Below, in pieces: positions 1-9,253 of a DNA stretch of 64,000 nt. Within the stretch, counting starts at the first letter, position 1, and each line of letters starts with the position of its first letter. The stretch is from Cylindrospermopsis curvispora GIHE-G1. Lineage in GTDB: Bacteria; Cyanobacteriota; Cyanobacteriia; Cyanobacteriales; Nostocaceae. The position numbers and the translations under genes were made by a program. The notes beneath the pieces are model-generated. The model made no database searches. It saw nothing but the letters and a program-made list of their open reading frames with translations, and had not been told where the DNA came from. The stretch lies in NCBI RefSeq assembly GCF_014489415.1, contig NZ_CP060822.1:1188311-1252310 (forward strand). The letters are read 5' to 3'.

Positions 1-1
1 T

Positions 2-220
2 GGAAACGCGGTGGGTATTGACCATGGTCAGGGAGTAACCAGCATTTTCCTGCACTTGAACCGAATTGATGTCAAAGAAGGTGATTTTGTCCAACCTGGC
101 AATCTCATCGGTACTGTGGGTTCCACAGGTGCTTCTACTGGTCCCCATTTACATTGGGGTTTATATGTTAATGGAAAATCCATTGATCCTATGTTTTGGA
201 AAACCAAAACTATTGATTAG
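2..220 (+). CDS. M23 (LytM-type) metallopeptidase, C-terminal end only
   Basis: Only the last ~72 codons lie in the window; the reading frame is open to the left edge, so the true start is outside. The visible part holds the end of a peptidase M23 domain: an IDHGQG strand, an FLHL segment like the first conserved histidine block, and the GPHLHWGL motif whose HxH pair helps bind the catalytic zinc. M23 enzymes cut peptidoglycan cross-links in the periplasm. The stop overlaps by 4 bases the stop of the convergent L,D-transpeptidase gene, so two wall-remodelling genes meet tail to tail. The family call is solid; which M23 subgroup it is cannot be told from the fragment. Confidence 0.85.
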   Translation, partial: GNAVGIDHGQGVTSIFLHLNRIDVKEGDFVQPGNLIGTVGSTGASTGPHLHWGLYVNGKSIDPMFWKTKTID

Positions 221-963
221 TGGCGTACTGATACAGGAGTCCCCAAGTCCACTTGTTCATATAACATTCTTACATCAGGATTACGCATCCTCAAACAACC
301 ATGGGACACAGCACCACCAATCAAATCGTTATTAGGTGTGCCATGGAAACCAATTTCATTCTTACCATCTGACCAAAAACCAATCCATCGATCTCCCAGG
401 GGACTATCCGTCCCCGCTTCAAATATTTTCCCCGTAATTGGGTGCTTCCAAATAGGGTGATGCTCCTTATGTATAACTTTAAAAGTACCTGTGGGAGTCT
501 CCCAACCCTTTTTGCCCACTGAAATTGGGTAACTGGCCACCACTTGATCATAACGATAAACATAAACCCGGCGATCGCTCAAATCAACTACCACATCACT
601 TTGATCATTTCCCGCTCCGGGAGATGGAGAGTCATTTCCAGCACCAAAGAAAAAGCCTTTTAACCCACTACTTGTTTTGTTTTGTTGTGTAGGGAGTACC
701 AATCTTGTATTTTTTTCCCCATCACCAGAATCAGATGAAGAGGTCATATCAGCACCCAAAGCGGTATCCCCAAGAGTAATACCCGAAGAGAAATCAGGAT
801 TATGCTTATTAGAGTTGGCACTGGTCCGCAGGATCATGGAAGAGGAATCATTGGACTGATTTGTATTTGTACCAGTATTGTACCAATAGACAACCAGGGA
901 AACAAGGGATGTGCCAAAACAAAGTAACATAAGCATGGGTAGTAAAGGTTTTTTCTTCGCCAT
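217..963 (-). CDS. L,D-transpeptidase (YkuD domain), membrane-anchored
   Basis: 248 residues. An N-terminal hydrophobic stretch (about residues 7-27, after MAKKK) is a likely uncleaved membrane anchor or signal. A ~95-residue Ser/Asn/Gly-rich low-complexity linker follows, then the YkuD catalytic domain (about 122-248). It contains the active-site block HGTP...SHGCLRM, whose Cys is the nucleophile. The family makes 3-3 cross-links in peptidoglycan or attaches proteins to it in the periplasm. It is transcribed away from the ECF sigma gene and runs into the end of an M23 peptidase gene. Catalytic function is well supported; the physiological role is not. Confidence 0.9.
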   Translation of the reverse strand: MAKKKPLLPMLMLLCFGTSLVSLVVYWYNTGTNTNQSNDSSSMILRTSANSNKHNPDFSSGITLGDTALGADMTSSSDSGDGEKNTRLVLPTQQNKTSSGLKGFFFGAGNDSPSPGAGNDQSDVVVDLSDRRVYVYRYDQVVASYPISVGKKGWETPTGTFKVIHKEHHPIWKHPITGKIFEAGTDSPLGDRWIGFWSDGKNEIGFHGTPNNDLIGGAVSHGCLRMRNPDVRMLYEQVDLGTPVSVRH

Positions 964-1221
964 TGGAAATAAAATATAGACTAAACGCTTTAAAATCTCG
1001 CCATAGCTGGCCCATCATAATTATTAAATGCTCCGAGAGCGTCAATTAGCAAAAAATTTATCAAAAATTGTCTATTGTCTGATCACCCTGACAAAGAGGA
1101 TTTTTTCATGATTCCGGATAGATATTTAGCTAATCCGGTAATAAATTAATCACTTGGGTGGGGAACATAGGAAATTAGATTCAGTCTAATAGATAGAGAT
1201 TATTTTATGCCAGTGGGATCT

Positions 1222-1878
1222 ATGAGTCAGTCTATTGCTGTATCCTGGTCAACTGTTGATGCCAATTATTCACAAGCATCGGTGCAAGTTGATAAACTCT
1301 CGAATCAGGATCTTATTTTGCGCTGTCAATCTGGACTGCGCCCGGACAAAGCAGCTTTTGCTGAATTGCTGCGTCGCTATCAGACTCAGGTAGATAGGGT
1401 ACTATATCACTTAGCTCCCGACTGGTCTGACAGAGCTGATTTGGCTCAGGAGGTGTGGATTCGAGTCTATCGGAATATTCACCGATTACAAGAACCTGCT
1501 AAATTTCGCGGTTGGTTAAGTCGAATTGCCACTAATTTGTTTTATGATGAGCTACGTAAGCGCAAAAGATCTGGTAGTTCTTTCTCCCTAGATGCTCCTC
1601 GTTTAGCAGGGGATGGGGAAATGGATTGGGAAATTGCCAGCGATACACCAAGTCCGGAAGAACAACTAAAAACTAGGGAATTTTATGAGCAACTGCGGGA
1701 AGCTATTGCTGATTTACCAGAGATTTTCCGTACTACCATAGTTCTTAGAGAAATCGAAGGTTTAGCATATGAAGAAATTGCTCAAATTACTGGTGCTTCC
1801 CTAGGAACCGTCAAATCTAGAATAGCTAGAGCCCGTTCCCGACTGCAAAGCCAACTAAAAAGTTATCTGGATGGTTAA
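1222..1878 (+). CDS. sigG: ECF-type RNA polymerase sigma factor (SigG-like)
   Basis: About 218 residues with both ECF sigma regions. Region 2 contains DLAQEVWIRVYRNIHRL, the -10 recognition/melting helix, and region 4 contains LREIEGLAYEEIAQITG and GTVKSRIARAR, the -35 helix-turn-helix. Between them lies an acidic/Ser-rich linker. ATG 1222 is chosen because a GGGA sits just before it and the MSQS start looks natural; an in-frame ATG at 1207 is possible. A putative membrane anti-sigma gene follows after ~53 bp, the usual arrangement for stress-responsive ECF factors. The SigG name is by analogy with cyanobacterial group-4 sigma factors and is less certain than the family. Confidence 0.88.
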   Translation: MSQSIAVSWSTVDANYSQASVQVDKLSNQDLILRCQSGLRPDKAAFAELLRRYQTQVDRVLYHLAPDWSDRADLAQEVWIRVYRNIHRLQEPAKFRGWLSRIATNLFYDELRKRKRSGSSFSLDAPRLAGDGEMDWEIASDTPSPEEQLKTREFYEQLREAIADLPEIFRTTIVLREIEGLAYEEIAQITGASLGTVKSRIARARSRLQSQLKSYLDG

Positions 1879-1931
1879 GTGGATTCACAGGAAAATTCCT
1901 CTAGTTTACCCGTGGAAAGGTCAAAGCGAAT

Positions 1932-2459
1932 ATGGATAGGTTTAATTATCAGGAATATAATGAAGATGATCAGTTTGAGCTGTTAAGCGCATATTTAGAT
2001 GGTGAAGTTACAGCTACTGAACGTCAGCGGATAGAGCAGTGGTTGGCAACGGATGAATCTAGTAAGCGTTTGTACATGAGACTGTTAAAATTGAGGCATG
2101 GTGTCCGAACCATGCCTGTGCCAAGCTGTTATGCTTCGTCTCCGGATTTATTTAGTCTTGTTTGGAAACGCATAATTTTCCGTCGTCGGATAAATTGGAT
2201 GTGGGGTAGTGCTGCTATCGCAGCTTGTGTTATTGGTTCCATATCAGGAATTTTGCCAGCAAATACTTCTAGGTTGCAACTAGCACAACAGAAGATAGAT
2301 AGTGGGGATATCCAAACACAAGCACCAATCTCTCCTTTAATGGTCGCTCTCAATAACCCAATAGTTGAAATTCCCAAAACTGCTGTGGTTCAACCACCAG
2401 CAGCTGAGGAACTTGAATATATTCGAGAGGAGATGGAATTTGACATCAATAACCAATAA
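1932..2459 (+). CDS. Putative membrane anti-sigma factor for the upstream ECF sigma
   Basis: 175 residues. The N-terminal ~60 residues (DQFELLSAYLDGEVTATER, then EQWLATDE) match the helical anti-sigma fold, with the LSAYLDGE signature of ASD/zf-HC2-like domains but without the Zn-binding HxxxCxxC. One hydrophobic helix near residues 93-112 (WGSAAIAACVIGSISGI) would place it in the plasma membrane, leaving a ~60-residue periplasmic tail. Position directly behind the sigma gene, on the same strand, supports the pairing. Known of the family: such proteins hold the sigma factor until proteolysis releases it. Specific pairing here is inferred from adjacency. Confidence 0.78.
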   Translation: MDRFNYQEYNEDDQFELLSAYLDGEVTATERQRIEQWLATDESSKRLYMRLLKLRHGVRTMPVPSCYASSPDLFSLVWKRIIFRRRINWMWGSAAIAACVIGSISGILPANTSRLQLAQQKIDSGDIQTQAPISPLMVALNNPIVEIPKTAVVQPPAAEELEYIREEMEFDINNQ

Positions 2460-2474
2460 GTTTAATTAGTATTA

Positions 2475-4829
2475 TTAATTAGACTTTAGAGCTGTAAATA
2501 CTGGACAAGGTAGAATCTCTTGTAAACTGTCTGGTTTTGTCCACACGAAGGGGGCTCTTTTAGCTGCGGACATCCATAGGAGTTTTTTTGCCCTGGTCAT
2601 GGCCACATATAGTAATCTATATTCCTCTGCTAGTTTTAAATCCTTAGCTTCTTCCCATGCTTGTTTAATCTCAAAAAAACTTTTGTTTGGGTTTTGGTTT
2701 AGATTTGCATTTTGCTGAGAATTATTAGTGGTTTCTGTCCCTTGATGGAGTGCAGTGCGAATTTGGGCGCGAGCAACTTCTGCTAGGCTAAAATCACCTA
2801 AGAATTGACTTTGGGGTTTTACCCACAATTTGCCAGGAATTAAATTTTCATGCAAAAAGGGTAGGAATACATAGTCCCAATCCAGTCCTTTGGCTTTGTG
2901 CATGGTAATAATTGTTAATTGACCTTTTTTTATATATTTAGTTTCTGGGTTTTCTGTGTCCACCGCTTCAAATTTTTCCGAATTTACTATTTCCACTAAT
3001 GCACTAATTAGGGAACTTCTAGATCTATCCCCAGTAATTTGGAGATTAACTTTTTCCGCTAATTTATCTGCTGTAGCCAACTCCCCTTGATCATAGTTTA
3101 GACTTGAGGCCAAAAAGTAAATTATCTGATATGGTGGTATTTCCCATGCTGCTTGCAGCAGGTTTCTGCATAGTTGGGCAGCTTGCTGAACTATTTCTGT
3201 TTGCACCCTGGTGAATGGTGTAGGATATAAAAACTCTTCGGGTAAAATCGCCAAACTATTAATGTCTTGAGCAGCTATTAATTGTCTTTGCATCAGCACA
3301 GTTAATGCAGTTTTTAAAAACTCCGGGGAATGGGGGCGATCGCAAAACTGCAATAAAGCTAGGATTTCTTTTGGTACTTGGGAACGTCTTTCTGTTTCCG
3401 CTACTTCATATAGGTCAATATTATACCGATTACATATTGGTCTTATATTTTCTGCTAACCATTTACCTTGGCGATTTTCTCTCACTAATATAGCTGCAGT
3501 ACCTAGATTATTTTTAAAGAGTTCTACAATCTTTTGACCTATCAACTCAACAGTGTGATGAATGTCATCAGGTGTATGTAGTTCCAATCCTTTTCCTACG
3601 GGTGCAGGATTAGCATCGGTTTGCGGATCACCAATATTGACGATTTGAATTTTCTGATTTATAAATGGTGGTTTTTTTGGTGAATGATTTTGTAGATTCC
3701 TTTTGGACCATTGGTGATTTACCCATTCCAGAACAAAGTTAGCCGCATCAATAATAATTCTACTACTGCGTCCAGCTTGGTTCATAGTTGCCAGTCTTTG
3801 TTCCCCAGCACATTGTTCACAAAATTCCCGAAAATAAATGGGATCTGCAGGCGTAAAAGTGGAATTAATAGCTTGATTAGAATCACCAACCCTGACCAAA
3901 TTCAAGGTTGTTTTTCCTCCGTTGCTATCTTTTCTTTCTGCCAATATTTCTAATAGTTGAGTTTGTAGCTGACTAGAGTCTTGTGCTTCGTCTTCAAAAA
4001 CTGCAAAAATCTTATTTTTTTCAATTCGTAACGCACTGGGATTTTTGAAAACTTCTAAAGCTGCCAAAATCATATCATCATAATCAATCAAACCTTGGGA
4101 CTTCATTAACTTTTCATACTCCTCATATAGTCCCGCTGCAATCCGCAAAATTTGATAGGAGTTTTGAGTTTTCTCACTCCATTGATAGAGAGTTTCCGGT
4201 ACAATCCCAGAACTTTTAGCCTCATGAATTGTGGTATAAGCTAAATCTGGCAAAATCTCCGTTCTTAAAACCGATTGACGACGCAGTTTCTCCGTTTCTT
4301 CCCCATCAAATTGGTGTCCTTCCAATAAACGATAATACATGGTGGGATGCTTGCTAATCCACTGCTCTACAGCTATACTAATTAAACGATGACTCCGATT
4401 AGGAGTAATTAACTTCACCTGGTCTAACTCCAAACCAGACAGTTGGGGATAACGAGTGGCAATATTTAAAGCCAAACCATGTAATGTATAAACCACAAAC
4501 CCCTTTTGTGGTAGAGATAGTTCCCGCAATTTTTCACAAATCTTTAATTTCAGGTTCATAGCAGCTGACTTGGTAAAAGTCACTAGGACTAATTGGGAAC
4601 GGGAGTGGGAGTAATACTGACGCGCTATGGCAATAGCTGCTGCACTAGCCATTCCCGTAGATTTACCCGCACCAGGGACAGCGGAAACAGCTAATGGTCC
4701 CCCCAACCAATCAGCCATTTGCACCTGTCCAGGACGCAATTTTTGCCGAATCTGTTGGATTTTGACCTCTAGTCTATGTTCTCTATCTTGAGAGTCCCAT
4801 TTTTCACTATTTAAATTCTCAAGTTGCAT
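2475..4829 (-). CDS. UvrD/PcrA-like superfamily 1 DNA helicase
   Basis: 784 residues with helicase motifs in order: Walker A AVPGAGKST (51-58); Walker B FEDEAQDSSQ in the middle of domain 1A; a motif like GDSNQAIN; motif V/VI region ITMHKAKGLDWDYVFLP and LLYVAMTRAKKLLW near the C-terminus. This is the UvrD/REP superfamily, ATP-dependent 3'-5' DNA translocases for repair and replication restart. It is more divergent than canonical UvrD/PcrA (DEAQD in place of the usual Walker B), so it is probably a second, cyanobacterial-type paralogue. It converges with the anti-sigma gene, with 15 bp between the stops. Confidence 0.9.
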   Translation of the reverse strand: MQLENLNSEKWDSQDREHRLEVKIQQIRQKLRPGQVQMADWLGGPLAVSAVPGAGKSTGMASAAAIAIARQYYSHSRSQLVLVTFTKSAAMNLKLKICEKLRELSLPQKGFVVYTLHGLALNIATRYPQLSGLELDQVKLITPNRSHRLISIAVEQWISKHPTMYYRLLEGHQFDGEETEKLRRQSVLRTEILPDLAYTTIHEAKSSGIVPETLYQWSEKTQNSYQILRIAAGLYEEYEKLMKSQGLIDYDDMILAALEVFKNPSALRIEKNKIFAVFEDEAQDSSQLQTQLLEILAERKDSNGGKTTLNLVRVGDSNQAINSTFTPADPIYFREFCEQCAGEQRLATMNQAGRSSRIIIDAANFVLEWVNHQWSKRNLQNHSPKKPPFINQKIQIVNIGDPQTDANPAPVGKGLELHTPDDIHHTVELIGQKIVELFKNNLGTAAILVRENRQGKWLAENIRPICNRYNIDLYEVAETERRSQVPKEILALLQFCDRPHSPEFLKTALTVLMQRQLIAAQDINSLAILPEEFLYPTPFTRVQTEIVQQAAQLCRNLLQAAWEIPPYQIIYFLASSLNYDQGELATADKLAEKVNLQITGDRSRSSLISALVEIVNSEKFEAVDTENPETKYIKKGQLTIITMHKAKGLDWDYVFLPFLHENLIPGKLWVKPQSQFLGDFSLAEVARAQIRTALHQGTETTNNSQQNANLNQNPNKSFFEIKQAWEEAKDLKLAEEYRLLYVAMTRAKKLLWMSAAKRAPFVWTKPDSLQEILPCPVFTALKSN

Positions 4830-4866
4830 GGATTTGCTCTGATGATTCTGAATCTTAATCGCGGGT

Positions 4867-4908
4867 TAAGTAGGGAGGCACAATTATTTAATTCCACCCA
4901 CCCACTTA
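4867..4908. repeat. Short inverted-repeat element, empty copy (MITE/REP-like)
   Basis: A 42-bp sequence whose ends are imperfect inverted repeats: TAAGTAGGGAGGCACAATTATT on the left against the reverse complement TAAGTGGGTGGGTGGAATTAA on the right. The same sequence recurs at 40762-40851, where 48 extra bases are inserted in its middle. It lies in the ~120-bp gap upstream of the helicase gene. There is no coding capacity, so if mobile it would depend on a transposase in trans. Confidence 0.65.
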
Positions 4909-4950
4909 ATTTTATTGTGATTTGTTTATTGCTCACATCACCCCAATTCT

Positions 4951-5613
4951 TTAGTGGAGATTGAGATGGTTGGTAACAATCTTTTTGAGGATTTTTAGGA
5001 TGATTTCTCCCTCATTTTTGGAACTATATTCCCTAGAAAACTCCAGTTCCATTCTTAACTTTTCAGATTCCATACCTTCAATTTTAGCATGGACAAAAGT
5101 CCAAACATCAGCAATCGTATAACACCCATATACTTCTTGGGGATCTTGTCTATCCTCTTGCCAATTCAATCTTCCAGCTGTTAGCAGTTGGCCATATAAT
5201 TGGGATAGAGGATTTTGATTATCTAAACCCTTTTTCGCTTCCACCACCACCAGATATGGAACTTCTACACTATCAACCACGCTCCTAGCTAGTAAACCAT
5301 CAGCAATTCCTTCTAATTCAAATTGGGGATATTTTGCCTGCAACAATACTTCCGCTAATGCTTGAATTTTACCCCTTTCTGCTAACAGTAAAAAGGGGTA
5401 AATTCCCCTAGCCCAAATGGTGGCTTCATTCATTAAATGAATAGAATAATTTAATAAATGAGATTGTATATAGCCCACCTGTTGCTGTTCATCTTGAGTT
5501 ATGGTTATACTCTCAAGGTCTAACCATTCATAACTCCCAATTCCCTTTTCGTCTAATTGCACAAATCTTTTTAAATCAGATTTAGAAATCTTGGACAGGG
5601 TCAACTTTTCCAT
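4951..5613 (-). CDS. Hypothetical protein with PD-(D/E)XK nuclease-like core
   Basis: 220 residues. Residues ~100-130 read FELEGIADGLLARS then VPYLVVVEAKKGLD: an Asp (D105) followed ~20 residues later by a hydrophobic strand ending in E125-A-K127, the layout of the PD-(D/E)XK restriction-endonuclease-like fold. The N-terminal ~95 residues and the C-terminal helix-rich region are not recognised. The start codon lies 6 bp downstream of the raf1 stop on the same strand, so it is probably co-transcribed with raf1, though a functional link is not implied. Nuclease activity is inferred from the motif alone. Confidence 0.7.
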   Translation of the reverse strand: MEKLTLSKISKSDLKRFVQLDEKGIGSYEWLDLESITITQDEQQQVGYIQSHLLNYSIHLMNEATIWARGIYPFLLLAERGKIQALAEVLLQAKYPQFELEGIADGLLARSVVDSVEVPYLVVVEAKKGLDNQNPLSQLYGQLLTAGRLNWQEDRQDPQEVYGCYTIADVWTFVHAKIEGMESEKLRMELEFSREYSSKNEGEIILKILKKIVTNHLNLH

Positions 5614-5619
5614 ATCTCA

Positions 5620-6711
5620 TCACTCATCAATTTGCCAACTATCTTTGGTAAAATCTTCGTCTAAAACTTTTTTAGGACGTAAAATGACAATTATGCGTCC
5701 TAATATTGTCTGCTCTGGTTGAGTTTCAAACCACTGAAAATCCACTTCTCCATCATTGTCAAAGGCAAAATAACTCCCGTCATCCCAATCTCTTTCATCT
5801 CTATCTATCACAATTAGAATTTGTTCGGTTTTGCCAGATTTGCTCTGGGGAAAAATGTTGCTCTCCCCAATTATCACTATTGGATCTTCCGCAGAACGCA
5901 ACACTTGCCATCCCGGTAATGCTACCCAAGCTTGCTCACCAGCAAATTTAACTATGTTAAAAGGGGCCTCTTCTATAATTAGGGGTACTGACTTGACATC
6001 CTCTGGGGTTAGGGGTAATTCTCCTACCACGGGAACTAATCTGGGCAGTTCTTCATCGGACTCTAGTCGAAAATAGGGAAGCAAGGGCGCATTGCGCTGG
6101 GGAACAATGGTAAAGTCTGTTAGTAATTGTTCAATCTGTTTTCTGGCTGTACTCGATTGCACAAAACGCAATCCTTTGGCAATTAAACGGGATCTCTCTT
6201 GCAGGTCTGAGTTTTGTCTGGCCAGTTTCCAGCATTGGTAAGCAATAGCGTCTCCAGGATGGGTACTGAATCCTTCCGGGGGAGTGGAAAATCGGGAGAA
6301 GTCTTTAATAGCTTTAGCAATTTCTCTTGCTTCATCCACATCCAGTTTATGGGCAAAAATTAAATCCGCAGCTGTCGCTCTATCTCCCTGGGTTAATAGT
6401 CTCAGTTCGTAAAGAATGTCACTGGCTCTTGTTCCGTAGTAGGTTTTGGTAGCTTCTGATGCGCCGAATTTTTCTAGGGAGCTGTAAACCTGTGCACCAA
6501 CAACCACCTGATTTTGCTGAATCGGTTCAAATCCTGTAGCTTCAAAAATATCCTGGGGATTATAGCCATTTTTTTGTAAATGGGCGATCGCATTTCCCCA
6601 CTCTACCCAATTACCTTTTTTCTGTCTCAGTTTTACTAGTAATTCTTCAGCTGTATTATCTGTGTTCTGAATATTTCCCTGGTGGTTTTCTCTGTTGGAA
6701 GATTGGGTCAT
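5620..6711 (-). CDS. raf1: Rubisco accumulation factor 1
   Basis: 363 residues, full length for cyanobacterial Raf1. The N-terminal alpha-helical domain contains the recognisable GNWVEWGNAIAHLQKNGY and YYGTRASDILYELRLL segments. A linker and a C-terminal beta domain (WVALPGWQVLRSAEDPIVI onward) follow. Raf1 is a dimeric chaperone that brackets RbcL dimers and drives assembly of the L8 core of form I Rubisco in the cytoplasm or carboxysome precursor. It is the first gene of a probable two-gene unit with the PD-(D/E)XK-like gene. No Rubisco genes are in the window, which is normal. Confidence 0.9.
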   Translation of the reverse strand: MTQSSNRENHQGNIQNTDNTAEELLVKLRQKKGNWVEWGNAIAHLQKNGYNPQDIFEATGFEPIQQNQVVVGAQVYSSLEKFGASEATKTYYGTRASDILYELRLLTQGDRATAADLIFAHKLDVDEAREIAKAIKDFSRFSTPPEGFSTHPGDAIAYQCWKLARQNSDLQERSRLIAKGLRFVQSSTARKQIEQLLTDFTIVPQRNAPLLPYFRLESDEELPRLVPVVGELPLTPEDVKSVPLIIEEAPFNIVKFAGEQAWVALPGWQVLRSAEDPIVIIGESNIFPQSKSGKTEQILIVIDRDERDWDDGSYFAFDNDGEVDFQWFETQPEQTILGRIIVILRPKKVLDEDFTKDSWQIDE

Positions 6712-6829
6712 AAGTTACTCTTGTTGTTTTCACCTAGTTTATCCTAATCAACTTTTTTAAAATTTTAAAATAATTAAAATAAGTATAAAAAAGAACTGCT
6801 CCCTATTTTATTACAATCTATTTAATAAG

Positions 6830-7480
6830 TCAAGTGGACAATTGATGGCGCAGGTTGCGTAACATAGTGCTTGTTCCCTGTTTGATCGCTTGTTGTACTA
6901 ACTCTGGAATGAGATCTGTAATACTTAGGGATGGAAAGACTCGACTGGTGGTGGTCTTTTGATAGTTGTTTTTTTCTAGCAGGTAAATTGTTAAGCGATC
7001 ATTTTCATAAATCCAGATCTCAGGAACCTGTAGGGTCAAGTAGGTATCTAATGTGGTTTGAGAGGTAAGATCACTCTCAATTGCTAAGTCCGGTGGCGGA
7101 TCCGTTTCCATATTCATTCGCATCAAGGAGCGAACCCGATCCGCATTCTCTATATAAAAACAGGTATCTGGTTCCAGACCTGCTTGTTCTGGCTTTTTAA
7201 AGGTGGTAGAGCCAAAATCTTCCCAAGCTCTGTTTTCAGCATCTAATAGGGTTTTGACAATATCACCAATAATACGATGGGGACGTTCATGAGCAGGAAG
7301 GGGAGACATAATTTCCAGGGTTCCATTGCAATAGTTCATTCGGGGCACTTGGCGTTCATCTCCCCAATCTTTATATAAAGCTTCATATTGCTCCCAAGTA
7401 ACATCGTGAATCAACAAGTGACTACCCGGTGCAATTTCAATGGTAGTGATTGGCAATTTGACTAGATTAAGTGTAGTCAT
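6830..7480 (-). CDS. Uma2 family (DUF820) putative endonuclease
   Basis: 216 residues. Features of the Uma2/DUF820 fold are visible: a WEQYEALYKDWGD helix, the strand YCNGTLEIMSP, HRIIGDIVKTL, then LEPDTCFYI and PPDLAIESD, which carry the acidic residues of a PD-(D/E)XK-type active site, and YLTLQVPEIWIY. These proteins are present in dozens of paralogues in filamentous cyanobacteria; their biological role is unknown and nuclease function is a structural inference. It stands alone with its own short upstream spacer. Confidence 0.85.
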   Translation of the reverse strand: MTTLNLVKLPITTIEIAPGSHLLIHDVTWEQYEALYKDWGDERQVPRMNYCNGTLEIMSPLPAHERPHRIIGDIVKTLLDAENRAWEDFGSTTFKKPEQAGLEPDTCFYIENADRVRSLMRMNMETDPPPDLAIESDLTSQTTLDTYLTLQVPEIWIYENDRLTIYLLEKNNYQKTTTSRVFPSLSITDLIPELVQQAIKQGTSTMLRNLRHQLST

Positions 7481-7521
7481 GATATTTTGTTTGTGGAACC
7501 AGATTTTGTCGTTATATTATC

Positions 7522-8667
7522 CTATGTTAACAGAGTGACCTTAAATTCTTCCCCAATTTCTTCAAAGAGTACATCCTTGCCAAGTTTTTTCGCTTCTTGA
7601 TAAACCATAGGTAAACCTCTGCCCAATTTATCTATATATCTGAGGTTTTCCATAAATTTAACAATAACCGGATTTATAGAGTAAGACACTCCAAACCTCA
7701 GTTTATCAATAGTGACCGTGTTTGGTAATTTCCCCGGGCTCATAAACTCTATCCGGTTATCAAACATAAAAATTCGGATCCTGGAACCGGTTATAGAATA
7801 ATTACGATGCACACAAGCATTGACAATCAATTCCCGAAACACTTTGTCAGGATATTTTATCCTTTCATCTCTCCTGGTTCCCAAAATAGATGATGGGGTC
7901 AGGATATTGTTTTTGATTATTTGTAATGCTGCTTGTACCTGATCTGGCAGTGATCCTTCAATATTTTTTTTGTCTATTAACTCTTCTGAGATTGTATCTC
8001 CTAAGAAGTGGGCAAATGAGATAGAAGCATTATGGAAAATCCGCTGGGGATTAATGCCAAAGACCAAAAGACCACCAACTGTCACCTGCTCATTTTCCGC
8101 AATGATATCAGTGTTTTTTAGCAGTGTTATCTTATCTTCCTGCTCCATTTCCATGTAGTGGACATCATAACTGTGGAAATATCGATCAATGGCATTGTGA
8201 TTGAGATAAGACGGATTGGTATTGTCAACTGCTGTGACATCAAAGTGATAAAGTCCACTTTGCTGAAATAGTCTCATTAGTTCGTTTAAACTAGCTATGC
8301 GGTTAGTTGAGCCAATGCGTATATAAAACCTACCAGTATTATCTTGATATGGTCTGTCCTTTCCTTTAGGAACCTCCACAACCACAATTTTTTTCCCGTC
8401 CCAAACCACTTCCCTGGATTGGATGTTGACAGGAGGGATGATATTATTGCGTGCGATATTTACCACCCATTCCTCGTAATTTCTATGGCTCTCCACCCCC
8501 AAAATGGTCCCATCATCATCAACACCAATTATTACAACCCCTCCACTGGAATTGGAAAAGGCGATGATTTCCTTACATAGACTATCCAGCTTCACATCAC
8601 TACGCTTAAATTCAACGGATCCATTTTCTCCCTGATTAATTAGCTCAATGATATAGTTGATGTCCAT
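7522..8667 (-). CDS. AlbA_2 (Schlafen-like) domain ATP-binding protein
   Basis: 381 residues. An N-terminal AlbA_2 domain carries VEFKRSDVKLDSLCKEI then SGGVVIIGVDDDGTILGV. A middle linker follows, then a C-terminal GHKL-type ATPase-like region (FRELIVNACVHRNYS, NRIEFMSPGKLPN, GRGLPMVYQEAKKLG). This architecture is often annotated as RecG-related or as a transcriptional regulator. Some AlbA_2 families act in phage defence or RNA cleavage, but nothing around this copy forms a defence island. Function unknown. Confidence 0.8.
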   Translation of the reverse strand: MDINYIIELINQGENGSVEFKRSDVKLDSLCKEIIAFSNSSGGVVIIGVDDDGTILGVESHRNYEEWVVNIARNNIIPPVNIQSREVVWDGKKIVVVEVPKGKDRPYQDNTGRFYIRIGSTNRIASLNELMRLFQQSGLYHFDVTAVDNTNPSYLNHNAIDRYFHSYDVHYMEMEQEDKITLLKNTDIIAENEQVTVGGLLVFGINPQRIFHNASISFAHFLGDTISEELIDKKNIEGSLPDQVQAALQIIKNNILTPSSILGTRRDERIKYPDKVFRELIVNACVHRNYSITGSRIRIFMFDNRIEFMSPGKLPNTVTIDKLRFGVSYSINPVIVKFMENLRYIDKLGRGLPMVYQEAKKLGKDVLFEEIGEEFKVTLLT

Positions 8668-8703
8668 AATAGTTCTTAATCTCTATCAGTTATATTAAAT
8701 TAA

Positions 8704-9150
8704 CTATGGCAAATATTCCGGATTGAGCACGTCTTTGGGATCAAAGGGACATTCTTGGGGAAATACCTCCAGTTCTAAACCAGTTTCCCGGGAAGCGATG
8801 AGTCGAGCATCGCTGTAACACTCGTCAAAAACCTGGGCAAAATATGGTCGCAAGCTAGGACTTTTCTTAAAAGCTCTATTTAAACGCAGACTATGTTCAG
8901 TAATTGATGCCCGCCAGCTATCAGTACGTTTATGCTTTTGATATTTCCACTTGAGTAAGTGCTGAAGCACCCGGATTAAATTGCTTTCTAAAGCATCTTT
9001 TTGACTATTGCCCATGTCTTCCAGTTCTTCAATGAGATGGGGAATTTCTTTGGGGTCTAACTTACTTAATTGCAAAGCTTGTATGGTTTCCTGAATCCAA
9101 AGATAAAAGTCTTGTTCGTAAACTGATGTGTTTCTATTCGATGTAGACAT
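8704..9150 (-). CDS. DUF29 family protein
   Basis: 148 residues. It has the DUF29 helical pattern: YEQDFYLWIQETIQALQ, LIEELEDMGNSQKDALESN, LLKWKYQKHKRTDSW and a conserved FPQECPFDPKDVLNPEYLP ending. The start at 9150 (MSTSNRN) is preferred; an extended in-frame ORF to 9285 would run into the menG upstream region and looks non-coding. DUF29 proteins are common cyanobacterial paralogues of unknown function. It is divergent from menG. Confidence 0.85.
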   Translation of the reverse strand: MSTSNRNTSVYEQDFYLWIQETIQALQLSKLDPKEIPHLIEELEDMGNSQKDALESNLIRVLQHLLKWKYQKHKRTDSWRASITEHSLRLNRAFKKSPSLRPYFAQVFDECYSDARLIASRETGLELEVFPQECPFDPKDVLNPEYLP

Positions 9151-9253
9151 CTTTAAATTACCTGAGAGATTATTAAGCTTTACCGGTTGTCTTTTATATA
9201 TTAAATTGGTTGACACCCATATTAACACAGCTCCCAATTTTTTTCCGCCACCA

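Noticed and set aside
4830-9150. Defence island (helicase, PD-(D/E)XK-like, Uma2, AlbA_2 genes in a row)
   Set aside because: raf1, a housekeeping gene, sits in the middle, the genes have separate spacers, and each is a common cyanobacterial paralogue family; no known defence-system gene combination is present.
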